Positions 1 through 17,499 of a stretch of DNA of 64,000 nucleotides are shown here, one piece after another. The DNA comes from Typha latifolia (Eukaryota > Streptophyta > Magnoliopsida > Poales > Typhaceae): NCBI GenBank assembly GCA_019914945.1, contig CM034106.1, positions 13,050,001 to 13,114,000 on the forward strand. Reading direction: 5' to 3'. The stretch's first letter is position 1, and each line of letters opens with the position of its first letter. The notes beneath the pieces were generated by a model, which saw only the letters and a list, made by a program, of their open reading frames with translations, was not told the DNA's origin and ran no database searches. The position numbers were made by a program, and so were the translations under genes.

Positions 1-189
1 TCTTTGGCAAATTTGTACTACAATATTTACTGGTTTAAATATATTCAGTGGGGATGAAAAGTGCATTAGTTTAGGAAGGGGGATTGAGTGACTCAATCCA
101 AGTAGAAGGTGCCATAAGTGGAGAACACCATTCATTTAAGCACATTACTTTATTTTGTATCATGTATAACAATCGTTTCTGCTGCTCAG

Positions 190-2311
190 TGCGCCAGATG
201 GTAATGTTCAGTGCAACATGGCCTCTTGCTGTTCACCTGCTTGCTCAAGAATTCATGGATCCGAACCCGGTTAAGGTGTTCCTCATCCTTTGACTTTTCA
301 TAAAAACACTTCTGGCTTCCTTTTGCTATTTTTTTAAATAACTGTAAATTTCAGGTGGTTATTGGATCGGAAGATCTTGCAGCTAATCATGATGTCATGC
401 AAATTGTAGAGGTATGTGCTTGTTCAGGTTAAAGCATGGTAATGTTATTAACAACTTTTCTACTGTTGCACTTGCATACCACTGATGAGTTTGTGCTGAT
501 TTGTAGGTTTTGGATGATAGGGCACGCGATTCACGATTAGTTGCTTTGCTAGAAAAGTATCACCAATCCCAAAGGTAGATTCTAAAGTTTTTTTTTTCCT
601 GATTTCTGCTGCATTTATTCGGTCACTTGCCTCATTTGGTATACTTTGCTTCTAACGTCATGAATGCATACCAGAATTACCTAACCTAAGAGGCATTTGT
701 AGTGGGGCCAATTGTTATCTTTAGATATGCAAAGTCACTAGAAGTATTAGACTAGGAGGAAAAATATCAATGGATATGTGCACTCATGTCGTAACTTGTA
801 ACATTGTAAGAAAAATGATGGACTTCTTGTTTCTTAACTATATTCTATGATTCGTTGACTGATATTGTTTTCCCTTTTTTTGGCCCAGAAATAGGGTTTT
901 AGTTTTTGTATTGTACAAGAAGGAAGCTGCTCGTGTTGAAACAATGCTTCAGAGAAGGTAGTCTTTTGATATACACTATTATCTTTTAGCTGATCCAATT
1001 TGTATGATTTTGCTTCATTTTATGCTGTTGATAAGATCTAAACCATTCATCCTGGTTTGAAGGGGCTGGAAGGTTGTTTCTGTGCACGGTGACAAAGCTC
1101 AACATGATCGAACTAAGTCTTTATCACTATTTAAAGAGGGAACATGCCCTTTGATGGTGAGTTATATGCTCGCTTATCATTCTGTTCTTTGGTTAAGTGT
1201 TTATACATAGAATAGTGTGTCAGCCACACTGTCAATTCTTCTCTCCTTACACTGATTTTTTTTTCAAATTAAATTCTTGTCAAAATTTGCAGATTGCTAC
1301 TGATGTGGCTTCTCGAGGACTTGATATTCCTGATGTTGAAGTGGTGATAAATTATAGCTTTCCTCTGACCACTGAGGATTATGTCCACAGGATTGGGAGA
1401 ACAGGCCGTGCTGGTAAAAAGGGGGTTGCTCATACCTTCTTCACTCAGGAAAATAAGGTAGTAAAATTCTCGCAAGGCGTAGCTTTTTGATTGAAGCACA
1501 CAAGTCTAAACATGAGGATAATTCTGTTTTGGGAACAAACAGGGCCTTGCTGGAGAACTTGTCAATGTTTTGCGAGAAGCTGGGCAGACTGTTCCTGCTT
1601 CCCTCACAAAATTTGGAACCCATGTGAAGAAGAAGGTTTGTATTTTAGCAATTGTATTCCACATGTTCCATTGTTTAGTTAGAGTGAGAAAAGCTTCGAT
1701 CTTGTTTTAGCAATTGCAGATTGCTACTGATGTGGCTAGTCTTTCCAAGTCTTGTTTTAGCAATTGAGAGTAGGATAAATTTGCCAAAGAGAAGAAGGTT
1801 TGTATTATGCACTAGTCTTTCCAAGTCTTCGAGAGCTTCATGGTAGTTATCCTACTAGAAAAAAAAAATAATAATCACAAGGAAGAGGGGGACAAATTCC
1901 CTAGGGAGATTGCATTTTACAAAACATGCTTAAATGTTAATTCCTAGCATATAGCGACAGAATTTACAATTCAGGGTAACATGCCATCAGGATGATCATG
2001 CTTTAAACTAAGCTTTCATTCCATCTGCTGACCTTTTATCATTGGTTGTGCTTGAGGTAGTATATGTAGCTCTGTATGATCCAAATTTTAGAGTAAGATT
2101 TACTTCCACGTGCTGCCATTGTCCTTTAGTAACTCTGGTGACTGAATTGATGTTTACTAAGATCTTAACCTAAAATTCATCCTCTTTACTTTGTAATATA
2201 CTGTTTCTCCTGCAGGAATCAAAACTTTATGGAGCGCATTTCAAAGAAATAACAGCAGATGCTCCCAAGTCCACAAAGATTACCTTTGCAAATTCAGATG
2301 ATGAAGATTAA
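190..2311 (+). CDS. RH5: DEAD-box ATP-dependent RNA helicase, RH5-like (3' part only)
   Basis: This is the C-terminal half of a DEAD-box RNA helicase; the gene starts before the window. The exons I read are 190-275, 355-411, 507-574, 889-957, 1063-1156, 1293-1457, 1543-1635 and 2216-2311, with stop TAA, and all phases join. The joined protein shows helicase motif III (FSATWP), the HGDKAQHDR segment, motif V ([10 protein letters not shown]) and motif VI ([10 protein letters not shown]), and ends in an acidic DDED tail. The order of these motifs, together with the phrase [19 protein letters not shown], resembles plant RH5 and RH30-type helicases, which are nuclear or nucleolar proteins linked to ribosome biogenesis. 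The DEAD and Walker motifs lie upstream and are not visible. Family assignment is firm; the RH5 subtype is inferred from resemblance. Confidence 0.88.
1636..2215 (+). repeat. RH5 last intron with scrambled local duplications
   Basis: This intron of the helicase gene contains short copies of its own surroundings. Positions 1714-1737 repeat 24 bases of the acceptor and exon start at 1287-1310. The phrase AGTCTTTCCAAGTCTT occurs near 1738 and again near 1812. CTTGTTTTAGCAATTG occurs near 1701 and 1752. GAAGAAGGTTTGTATT at the preceding exon-intron junction recurs near 1792. Confidence 0.6.
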
Positions 2312-3325
2312 TTGTGGAGGTTGATTATTTCTCTGAAAACTTGTGGAAGTCAGATTATTTCATTGTCGTTTCTGACGAAATCCACACATTTTGTTTGTTA
2401 CTGGTTTATCCGGTAATGCTGAGATCAAACAATACACTTTTAGATCTTCCAGAGGCAGTTATATGACATAAGTTAAAATCGGGTCTGATGCCCTCGAGAT
2501 CATGTAAAGTAGGAATATGAACAGTTACTGAGAAGGCTGTGTACAAGTAGATATGCGGTCTTCCAGTCCGAATTGTCTTGTTTTTGAACTTTACCACCTT
2601 TAGGTGATCATGATTGTGAGAGATGTATTTATCTTTCTGTATTTCTTTTTTAACTTCTCTCTGTAAACTCAGATGTTATATCGGGAGTTTTGGCAGCTAC
2701 AAATCTATTACTAATTTACTATTTATTTTCCTTTGTGCTGATTATCATGTCATTACACAGGAATTCATGCAAGAATGGAAAATATGGATCACTTTTTCTA
2801 GGCAATGCAATAATTCTCAGTTGATTAAAATAAAAGGGTTTTTTTTTCCCGAGTTTAAAGTTTAGCATTAAATATGGATCACTTTTTCTCGGCAGAAAAC
2901 ATCCTTCTTCTTTCTTGACCCCGAACGAAAAGAGAGATGGGAAAAGGACGCAGGAACGACTCGTTTCATCGTATCACAGTTGTCTTCACGAGCTTACCAT
3001 TGAAGTGCTCCTTTGTTACAACTGATTCCTTTTGTAGCAATTAGTACAAGGGAGTACTGCCCAGCTGTCGCCCACAACGTAATCTGGTGGCAAACCACTA
3101 GGATTTCTAGTTCGCCCAATAAAAACCTCAAGAAAAGCAACATTTAAATAAATACAACGATCGAGGAAGCAGCGTGACTCCTTAACATGCTTTTTATTAC
3201 GCCTTTAATTTAGCCAAAAAGAAGAAAATAAAATAAAAAAATCATCTACCGACTACAGCAGTATCCGTCGTAGAGATCAAGAAGAATAAAACAAGAAGAT
3301 CTGCGCCTTCCGATACCCCCTCTGA
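2312..3325. other. Convergent intergenic stretch, no gene seen
   Basis: This stretch between two convergent genes should hold the 3' UTRs of the RH5 helicase and the methyltransferase-like gene. No open frame here resembles a protein. A short direct repeat, AATATGGATCACTTTTTCT, occurs near 2784 and 2872. Confidence 0.6.
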
Positions 3326-4513
3326 TCACGCGGCCTTGGCGGCAAACGGCTTCTGGAGCAACGCGGTGAGATACACCTCCCCGTTCTTAACCCCACCACT
3401 ATCGGTCTTATTCCCGACGGCCCATTTAATTATCCGGTACCCGAGCCGGTTAATCATGGGGGCATAAACGGGATCCAGATCCACTCCTTTGCAGAAGAAG
3501 TGGTCCACCCACAACAACCCCCCCGGCCTTAAAACCCTATCGGCATCGTAGATCAGGAACTCCATTGACGGTGCCGGAATCCACCGGTTCACGGCGTGGC
3601 CGGTCCGGACGAGATCGAGTACCCCGTCGTGGACCGGAAACCGCTGCTGCAGCGGCGCGTGGAGCGGGACGAGGCCTCGGAGGGCGGTTGCCTCGGAGTA
3701 GGGGGCGCCGAGATCCATGGTGGTGGTGATGACGGTGGCGTTGGCGAGGAGGCGGAGGCGGGCGGCTAGGGTGCCGGTCGCGCCGCCGACGTCGAGGGCG
3801 AGGCGGATCGGGGCAGCGCCGGATGATCGGGCGAGGAGGAGAAGGTGGGGGAGGGTGAGATCGAGGTTGGATCTAGCGGACATGAAGCGGAGGGACTCGG
3901 TTTTGAGGAGATCGAAGCCGAGGGAGGAGGGGAGGCAGGAGAAGGAGCGGCAATGGGAGGAGGGCCAGAGGACGGCGGAGTCGGGGAGAGGAGAGAATGG
4001 ATGGGAGGGGAGAGGGGAGGAGGGAGGTTTAGGTGGGGTCGGGGAGAAGCAGCGGCGGCGAGGGAGAGGGTGGCAGCCGCGGAGAAGGAGGGGTTCTGCG
4101 ACGGAGTGGAGGTCGTCGGGGCAGAGGGAGAAAGGGGTGTAAGACATGAAGCGGCGGAGGAGGTCGGGGTTGTCGGAGCAGGCGGAGGCGATGGGAGAGA
4201 GACGGGAGTAGAGGAGGAGCTCAGGTGGAGGAGGTGGAGATGCTTTGGAGGAGGAGGAGGTGGTGGTGGTGGTGGGTGGGGAATGGAGATGGGTGAGGTG
4301 GGAGATGGTGGCGCGGATGGTGTGGAGTTGGCGGAGGAGGTGGTCGGGGACGTCATGGTCGTCGGCGTCGGAGAGGTGGGGAGAAGGAAGGTGGGATGAG
4401 GAGGAGAAGCGAGTGGAGGAGAGATGGTAGAGGGAGAGGATGTTGGTGGCTACCATGGCTAAGAGGAGGAGGAGGTTGAGGCCCATGCCTACTCCCATTC
4501 TCTCCTTCCTCAT
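3326..4513 (-). CDS. Methyltransferase-like type II membrane protein (At1g29790-like)
   Basis: Single-exon gene of 395 residues, GC-rich. Residues about 9-30 are a hydrophobic stretch (LNLLLLLAMVATNILSLYHL) that reads as an N-terminal membrane anchor, followed by a long Ser/Pro/Thr-rich low-complexity stem. The C-terminal half has a class I S-adenosylmethionine fold: motif I at about 238-252 (LALDVGGATGTLAARL), an acidic strand end (TTTMDLG), a post-I segment (DLVRTGHAVNRWIP) and the RVLRPGGLLWVDHFF strand typical of motif III. The arrangement resembles the plant family represented by At1g29790, whose substrate is not established. The ATG at 4513 is the first of two close in-frame starts; it follows an (AG)n leader on the coding strand. 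The family is secure; the substrate is unknown. Confidence 0.85.
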   Translation of the reverse strand: MRKERMGVGMGLNLLLLLAMVATNILSLYHLSSTRFSSSSHLPSPHLSDADDHDVPDHLLRQLHTIRATISHLTHLHSPPTTTTTSSSSKASPPPPPELLLYSRLSPIASACSDNPDLLRRFMSYTPFSLCPDDLHSVAEPLLLRGCHPLPRRRCFSPTPPKPPSSPLPSHPFSPLPDSAVLWPSSHCRSFSCLPSSLGFDLLKTESLRFMSARSNLDLTLPHLLLLARSSGAAPIRLALDVGGATGTLAARLRLLANATVITTTMDLGAPYSEATALRGLVPLHAPLQQRFPVHDGVLDLVRTGHAVNRWIPAPSMEFLIYDADRVLRPGGLLWVDHFFCKGVDLDPVYAPMINRLGYRIIKWAVGNKTDSGGVKNGEVYLTALLQKPFAAKAA

Positions 4514-4537
4514 CTCTCTGATTAAAGTTCAACTATG

Positions 4538-4582
<45 letters not shown>

Positions 4583-5282
4583 TTTACTCTCTGTTCCCAC
4601 TCACTCACACACACACACACACACACACACACTCTCTATCTCTCTTTATTGGTGTCAGAGATCTATCTATATATATATATATATATAGTGATGTTTTAAC
4701 TTTTGACGGTCTAACTATTCTACCCACAGGTGAAGAAAAAAATAAAAAATACCCACAGCTCAAGAATGGATCCTCTGCGGCATCGCTGCAGGAATATCCT
4801 GCTTCAAGCTAGTTATGCTACCTGGCACTTGGCTGGCACAGTCGGATTGGCTCCAAAACATGTCAGGTACTCATAAGTAAGTAGCCTCAATGCAGTAGAT
4901 TCCTGCATTCTAAAATACAGCGAATCTCCTCCTCTAAAGATTTTTAAATATTTTTTTAAAAAAGAAAGTAAATACTAGTATCTATCAGTTGCATTGCCAA
5001 TTTTCGCTCCTCGAAGGCATATTTTATGCAAAACGAAATTTGAATTGCTGCTTTTTTTTATAAAAGATTCATCACCGGGGTTTTATCGAAAGAAGGGGAA
5101 TAAAAAAAACTATACAGATAAGGAAGTTGTACGATAATTTAAAGAACAAAGGAGTTGGCCCCTTTAATGTATGGCAGATTCAATGGAACTTCCGCCATGT
5201 TTGCAGGTTACAAGCAAGTGCAGAGTAGAATTATGATCCAAAAAAAGGCAAAAGTTAAGTTGAAGCAAAGTAAGCAAGAGCT
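4514..5282. repeat. Compound microsatellite and gene spacer
   Basis: The leader of the methyltransferase-like gene contains (CT)n at 4539-4580, (CA)n at about 4604-4632 and (TA)n at about 4663-4687, written on the + strand. The rest, to the end of PLGG1 at 5283, holds no gene I can support. An open frame at 5155-5364 is a shadow of the last PLGG1 exon. Confidence 0.75.
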
Positions 5283-8200
5283 TTACCCAGCTATCAGCAG
5301 CAAGCTTTGCCTCACGGCAGGAACGGAGCAAATCAGCGAACCGAATATTCCAGTGAGAGCATAAGCAATAGCACAAAATGGAAGAGCCTCAGGTTCCTTT
5401 GCTGACAATGCAGCAGTCCCCAGTCCATGAGCACTGAGTAAGAAGCATATAGAGCCTCAGATATAAAAGGTGATCTCATAGGCATGCCAGAGTTGTAAAT
5501 CATGTTAGTTTGAGGAGGTACCTGGATGCCGTTGCTACACCGCGAGCAATAGGGTCATTCAGACGAAGTTTATCCATTACTGCTTGGACAAAGTTTGCAC
5601 CAATAAGACCAGTGAGGACAACCACAGCAGCCGTAAGAGATGAGTTTACACCTAAACCACACAAAGGATAATGTATCACACAAGTACTTGAATAATTAGA
5701 TGACATAAAACAGTCTTAATATTTATTGTGGAGGAAGTACGAAGGAAAACATAAAAAGAAGTGTTGAGTAGGATGAATTGTTCACAGACTAGATTTACTA
5801 TATTCTGCTGTATTTGAGGTTATGTTCTCTATTGTTTGAGGGCAATTGTGTCTTTTCTCATATTCATGTTGTCTTCTTCCTCACAGCGCTTCCAACCTGA
5901 ACTTGACAAATAACTCCCATAGTACTGGTGGACTAATATCTACCGGATTCGTTCAACTCATCTGAAATACTTTTAGCTTATATTAATCTCAATTGCTCCT
6001 ACAACCAAAATGAAGGTGAGACAAGCAAGAATTTCATCTTCATCTGGTGATGTTGACGAACAAATGGTACATGCTCACTTTTAAGCATCTATCACGATCT
6101 TTCTTTTATGTAGAATATGATAATGCAGATACTTGGGAAGCAAAAGCCTTATAGAGTGAGTAGCAGGACATACCTTCGAAGAAGGACACTATGCTCAAGG
6201 CAAGTGCCACAGTTATACACCTTGGTAAAATTGATATAGTTAATGTTGGCTCTAGTCCGATGACTCGCCCTATAAAAGCAGTTGAGTACAAGGAGAAAAT
6301 GGCCGCAATGATGACTGATGAGAAAATCTCTGCAGCATGCCTCTTCACAAGCTAATAGAGCCAAGAATAATCAAAGGTATCGTTTAGGCATGATAGTCCA
6401 CCATATTTCCTACATAAGATCTTGCTCTAGCATGTAATTTAATGAAACCAAAAAATCACTTGTAACAAGTTTCTCTAGGAATGGAGCAGTAACCTTTCTC
6501 TGTTTGAACATTGAAAAAGCAAATGATATGATAACAGATCCCAGAAAACCCATCAGAATATCACCAGCTCCAGGATTTGATGACGCTTTAGTGAGATAGT
6601 TACCTGCAGAAAGATTTATTTTAAGACGTCCTATATCAAAAACTTAACAAGTCTAAATTAGTGTATCACAAAACTAAGAATATATTATAGACTGTATCTT
6701 CATGTTCAGATGGCATCATGGCATTCATTAGCAAGCATATTTGTGAAATCCCAAGTCTTAGATCCTAGCTAGAGCTATGTTAACTGGTTGCCTGTTTTAG
6801 TTGAATGAGAGTAAAATTGAAATTCTATGCTATGCCATATTCATCTAAATCTTTCTGCACGAAAACAGATCAAATGCGCATCCATAAAAGAAGAAATAAC
6901 AAAAATTTCAGACATAATGTCAAGAGATAGGCTATAAACCTAGAACAGCATCCGTTCCAGATCGTGAGAAATACCCATATGCTACTGCTGCCACATCTGC
7001 AGAAAATGCACAGCAAATGATTGGATGGAACACTTTTTTGACATCAGATGGTAACCTGAAGGCACACAAGGAAAATTAGACTGTCACAGATATGCAATTG
7101 CAAAATATGTTGTGTTATTGAAAGGTGTAACAAGCATATTACCCAGAACCAAACATGTAGCCCAAGACTGTGGCAGCAAGTAGGAAAGGGAGGCACGTTC
7201 GTGCACTTGTACCAAGTGCTGTTGGGTAAACGAATGCAACGGCAAAAGATGAAAGGAAGATAGCAGTCCAAGCCCAAAGTTCCACTGCTGTAAATGGGGA
7301 AGGCTTTGTCATGGGCTCAGCCGGTATCATCTCAGTCTTCACAATTCTTCTCACAGTGATGGCTGTATATCCTGCAACAGTGAGTGAAGCCAACCAGCCA
7401 CCAACTAGAGAAACAAGATGAAGAAAACAAGTTAGTTATCAGATTGAAAACACATGACCAACATAAATTGCTTTGAAAAAATAAATAACATAAATTGCTT
7501 TAAGAAACTACCTCTGGCATTTCTTCATACAATTTGTGCGCACAAATTACCACATTCATGTTAGCTTCGACAACAGTAGCAGGACAATCAAAAGGGAACA
7601 CATACCTATGATTATGCAAATCTTGAGCCCTGATGCTGCAGGGACATCCCTCACTGCAAGGGGCAAAACTACCAACGAAGGAACGTAAAACAATGGAAGC
7701 CACCTCTGGATGAACAACGTCGCCGGCTCGAAAAAGTTCATAAAGCCCGTCGCGATCGACGGGGCGACAGAATCGAAGATGGTCAGCACGGAGAACACGC
7801 AGAACATCCCAAAAAGTGCACTTGGAAACTTAATAGATGCCGCTACGAACGCCTGCTTGAGAAGCTTATCCGCTGCAAGGATTATCCCAAGAGACACCAC
7901 CAGATGCAAGATTTGAACGACCTATAACACACCCATTTCTCAGAATCAAACCACTACGAAGTATTCGAAGGATGAATCAATCGCACTCACGCTGGGAAAT
8001 CGAAATGTAGCAAGGCCATCTTGCGCGCCTGTGGATCTGACTGGAATTAGACTATTACGCCTGGAAGCATCATTGCCATTGTGCCCAAAACCCAATCTGG
8101 CTCCAAGAAATCTAATAGGAACCGAGCTAGCTCTTCCTCCATTCGATGTGAATTGGGATGAAATGGATCTCTGCGGAGTGGCCTCTTGGGATCGTAGAAG

Positions 8201-8287
8201 AAGAATCGATTGCTTTCTGGGTAGTAATCTGGGGCAGCTGCTAGCGAAGAGAATTGGGAGGGTCGAAATCGTAGAAGCAGCACCCAT
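5283..8287 (-). CDS. PLGG1: Plastidal glycolate/glycerate translocator 1
   Basis: Exons on the minus strand, first to last: 7991-8287, 7606-7921, 7143-7404, 6940-7055, 6494-6603, 6174-6351, 5522-5651, 5283-5433. All phases join to give 519 residues, close to the roughly 510 of known PLGG1. The first exon encodes a Ser/Arg-rich, acid-poor transit peptide. The rest is a polytopic membrane protein: an LrgA-like half (VVSLGIILAADKLLKQAF, FPSALFGMFCVF) followed by an LrgB half (LGYMFGSG, PIICCAFSADVAAVAYGYF, DPIARGVATASSAHGLGTAA, EPEALPFCAIAYALTGIFGS). PLGG1 sits in the chloroplast inner envelope and exports photorespiratory glycolate in exchange for glycerate. The LrgA-LrgB fusion is normal for plants and is not a sign of recent transfer. 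Confidence 0.95.
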
Positions 8288-8494
8288 CGAGGATTAGCTT
8301 GGGAGTGAACTCTGCACAAGAACCAATCTTTTACATGGTTGTAACTCTCAGCGGAGACCAATGTCTTGTGGACAGAAATGGTCGTTTTGGGATGCGAAGG
8401 ATTGGATTCCATCACTTTCAAGAGGAACAAGGCATTTCCCCGGGAAAATTGGAAATTAGTAGCCCATTGCCTAATACGGACATTGCGGGATGGT

Positions 8495-8525
<31 letters not shown>

Positions 8526-9581
8526 CTGTTTACAGTTTGGATTTTGAAATCCTCAAACTGGTGGAATTTAATTGATTTGAAATTCGTTTCATTTCAATTT
8601 CTAAAATCAGATTTTAATTAATTTCATTAGATTTATGGGTTTGGATGATATTCATTTACCATTTAACTTTTATAAATCTTAAAACCAACTCTTAAATTAA
8701 AGCTTAATGAAATAAATAGTTTTTTGTGTGATTATTCACGACCCCGAAGGCTAGATATAGATTGAACAAAAGGTCTAACCTCTTCATAGATACAAAAACA
8801 CTTAAACCCTATTAAGTTTTTAGTCAATATAGTAAGCTGCCTAGTCTAAGCTTTAAGTCATGTGCGTCGTTGAACAATTGATTCGAACCAAATGTAGCTG
8901 AGACCTGCTTCAAGTTATTGCGTTGCCGAACTGCTCCTTGAAGCTAACCGCACTGTCGAGTCATTAACTGAGTCAAATAAAACCACAAAATAATTTATTC
9001 ATAATATTATTTGTCGTTAGAATTGAACACATGACCTCAATAATCATAGAAAAGATATCGTCCAGTTGGTTGGTAATGAGATAAATTCTTACCTCGTTAT
9101 GGACAACAAGATTAGATAAATATCAATTCGATTTCATTATTTTCCAAACAAAGGAATTCGTTTCTAAATAAATTCAATTTATATTATATCTAAAATTAGT
9201 TTCAATCATACCCTAAGTTTTTTTTAAGGAAAAGACAGCAACCCCGTTTCATTAAAACTTAAAATACAATAATCTCCGTGTCAGAATAGAGGTACCGACA
9301 CAAAGGGTTTACACTTAACTATAAACACCTGCCGAGAACCAACCAACAAGATATCACCCCCTCCACCTCCAGAACAACACAAGGCCAACACGAGAAAAAC
9401 AGCACAAAAATGTCTCGGACAGAAGCACCATTTTCCATAACCACAGGTTTCACTAATCAAGACATCAAAGTAAGTTTGGACATTTACATTTGCTTTTTGC
9501 ATAATTAAGTGGAGAAAAGGAGGTGAGAGAAGAAAAAAAAAATTACAAGGATAAAATTTAGGAATTCATCCAAGAAAAAGC
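8288..9581. other. Intergenic stretch between PLGG1 and the OSCA gene
   Basis: This holds the PLGG1 promoter and leader, a (TA)n tract at about 8493-8521, AT-rich DNA, and a possible LINE tail at about 9220-9500 (listed separately). No gene is supported. Confidence 0.6.
9220..9500 (-). mobile_element. Possible 3' remnant of a non-LTR retrotransposon
   Basis: Read on the minus strand this ends with TTTTAATGAAACGGGG, a pyrimidine-rich run and then a run of eight A at about 9221, as in the poly(A) tails of plant LINE 3' ends. The open frame before it (9281-9502) is Cys/Phe/Val-rich with a glycine run, often seen in degraded LINE 3' regions. No reverse transcriptase motif remains. The call rests on resemblance only. 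Confidence 0.35.
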
Positions 9582-16181
<6,600 letters not shown>

Positions 16182-17499
16182 TGATCAGCAGCAAACCAAA
16201 AGAGCTCCAAGAAACAAATCAAATCATGGGAAAGGTTAAGGGTTCTTGGTGAGAAAAAAGGAGGTCGGAAAGAGATGGATTTTGGAAAAGGATAAGGAGA
16301 AGGAGAAGGAGAAGGAATCAAACCAGAGTGGAAAGAGATGAAAGTGGAAGTTAGTGAGGACGAGACTTGCAGGAGGGAAGAAATTCTATATAGAATATTT
16401 TATTTGCGTATAGCCGCATACAAAGAGAAGGCGACTAGAGTCCAGTTCTCGTGTGTGCTCTGCTCTTCCAGAATAAGCCATTTAAGCACAGTTTGGCTTC
16501 CTTTCTGGTGGACCGCCAGTGCTAGAAACTTTCGTCTGGATGAGTCAATAGTAACGTGACGATTCGACGGTACAATCCAAGGTAAGTTGTTCCGGCATAT
16601 TAGTAGAATTAAAGTCGCCCACTTGCTGGTCGCTAGTTGCTACCCAGAAAACGGAAAGCACCTATTCCGGTTGCCGTCCTTGAGAGGGTCGGCGTGCGCC
16701 GAACGAAAGTTCCGATTATACCCCGAAGAAGTGTCGTAATTTACCTGCGTATCCTCCACCCTTGTTACTTCCGACGGTTGGACGATCTATGACCGTTGAT
16801 CGAAAGATAAACGGATCAGATGGCCATTAATTATGGGGCGACTTTTTGTCTACTCTTGGTGCTGTCGGCTGTCCCCACGTAGGCACATGGGGGTGGGGAG
16901 CATGATTACGAAGATACATCGCCGGTTCATCCGGAACGGCGTTAGTTTTTGTATTATTATTTTGATTCTTTTTTTTAAATAAAAAAAAAATTATCACCAC
17001 CGTCATGTGATCAAGTATGTGCTGGCCTTCACCATTATGAAGCTCCATTTTAATGATATTTATCCAAGAGATACGAGTAATTATTGTGGGTGCGTTAGTT
17101 TATGAGTGGTTGGTACGATTTACTTTCTCTTCACGCGTTTTAACTTTTAAGGAATCATAAAAGAGACGTGGCTGCTTTAGAAAAAAGTTCCTTTGAGCTG
17201 TTGTGGAACGTGCCGCCAATTATCCAAGAACTTAGTCTAAGTGGAGCTACGTTTTTATATGTTTGGAAATATGGGGTTCCCTCTAATAGGGAAAGGGGCA
17301 ATAATCAATTTGCTTGTGCATCATGAGGTCTCTATATGCTAAAAGTCAATTTTATGTACAATAATATTAAACAGTATGAAAACTTGAGAATAAATTATTG
17401 GATGATTTTTCATACAGTGCAGGAAAGAATACAAAGTGTAACGAGATCCATTCTCGGATTATATTTTGATTTAAGTTAAGATAAGGATGGATGGGATTT
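16182..17499. other. OSCA promoter side and spacer, no gene seen
   Basis: The first part (16182-16330) is the OSCA 5' leader and upstream region, purine-rich on the + strand. The rest holds no open frame resembling a protein and no repeat that I recognise. Confidence 0.55.

Noticed and set aside
1197..1499. Stand-alone small protein with helicase motifs
   Set aside because: It is one exon of the DEAD-box gene plus intron read-through on both sides.
3717..4430. Several long + strand open frames (up to 196 residues) opposite the methyltransferase-like gene
   Set aside because: They are Glu/Gly/Arg-rich low-complexity shadows of a GC-rich coding exon on the other strand, with no recognisable domain.
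5283..8287. Horizontal transfer of a bacterial LrgA/LrgB operon
   Set aside because: The fused, intron-split, transit-peptide-bearing gene is the normal plant PLGG1.
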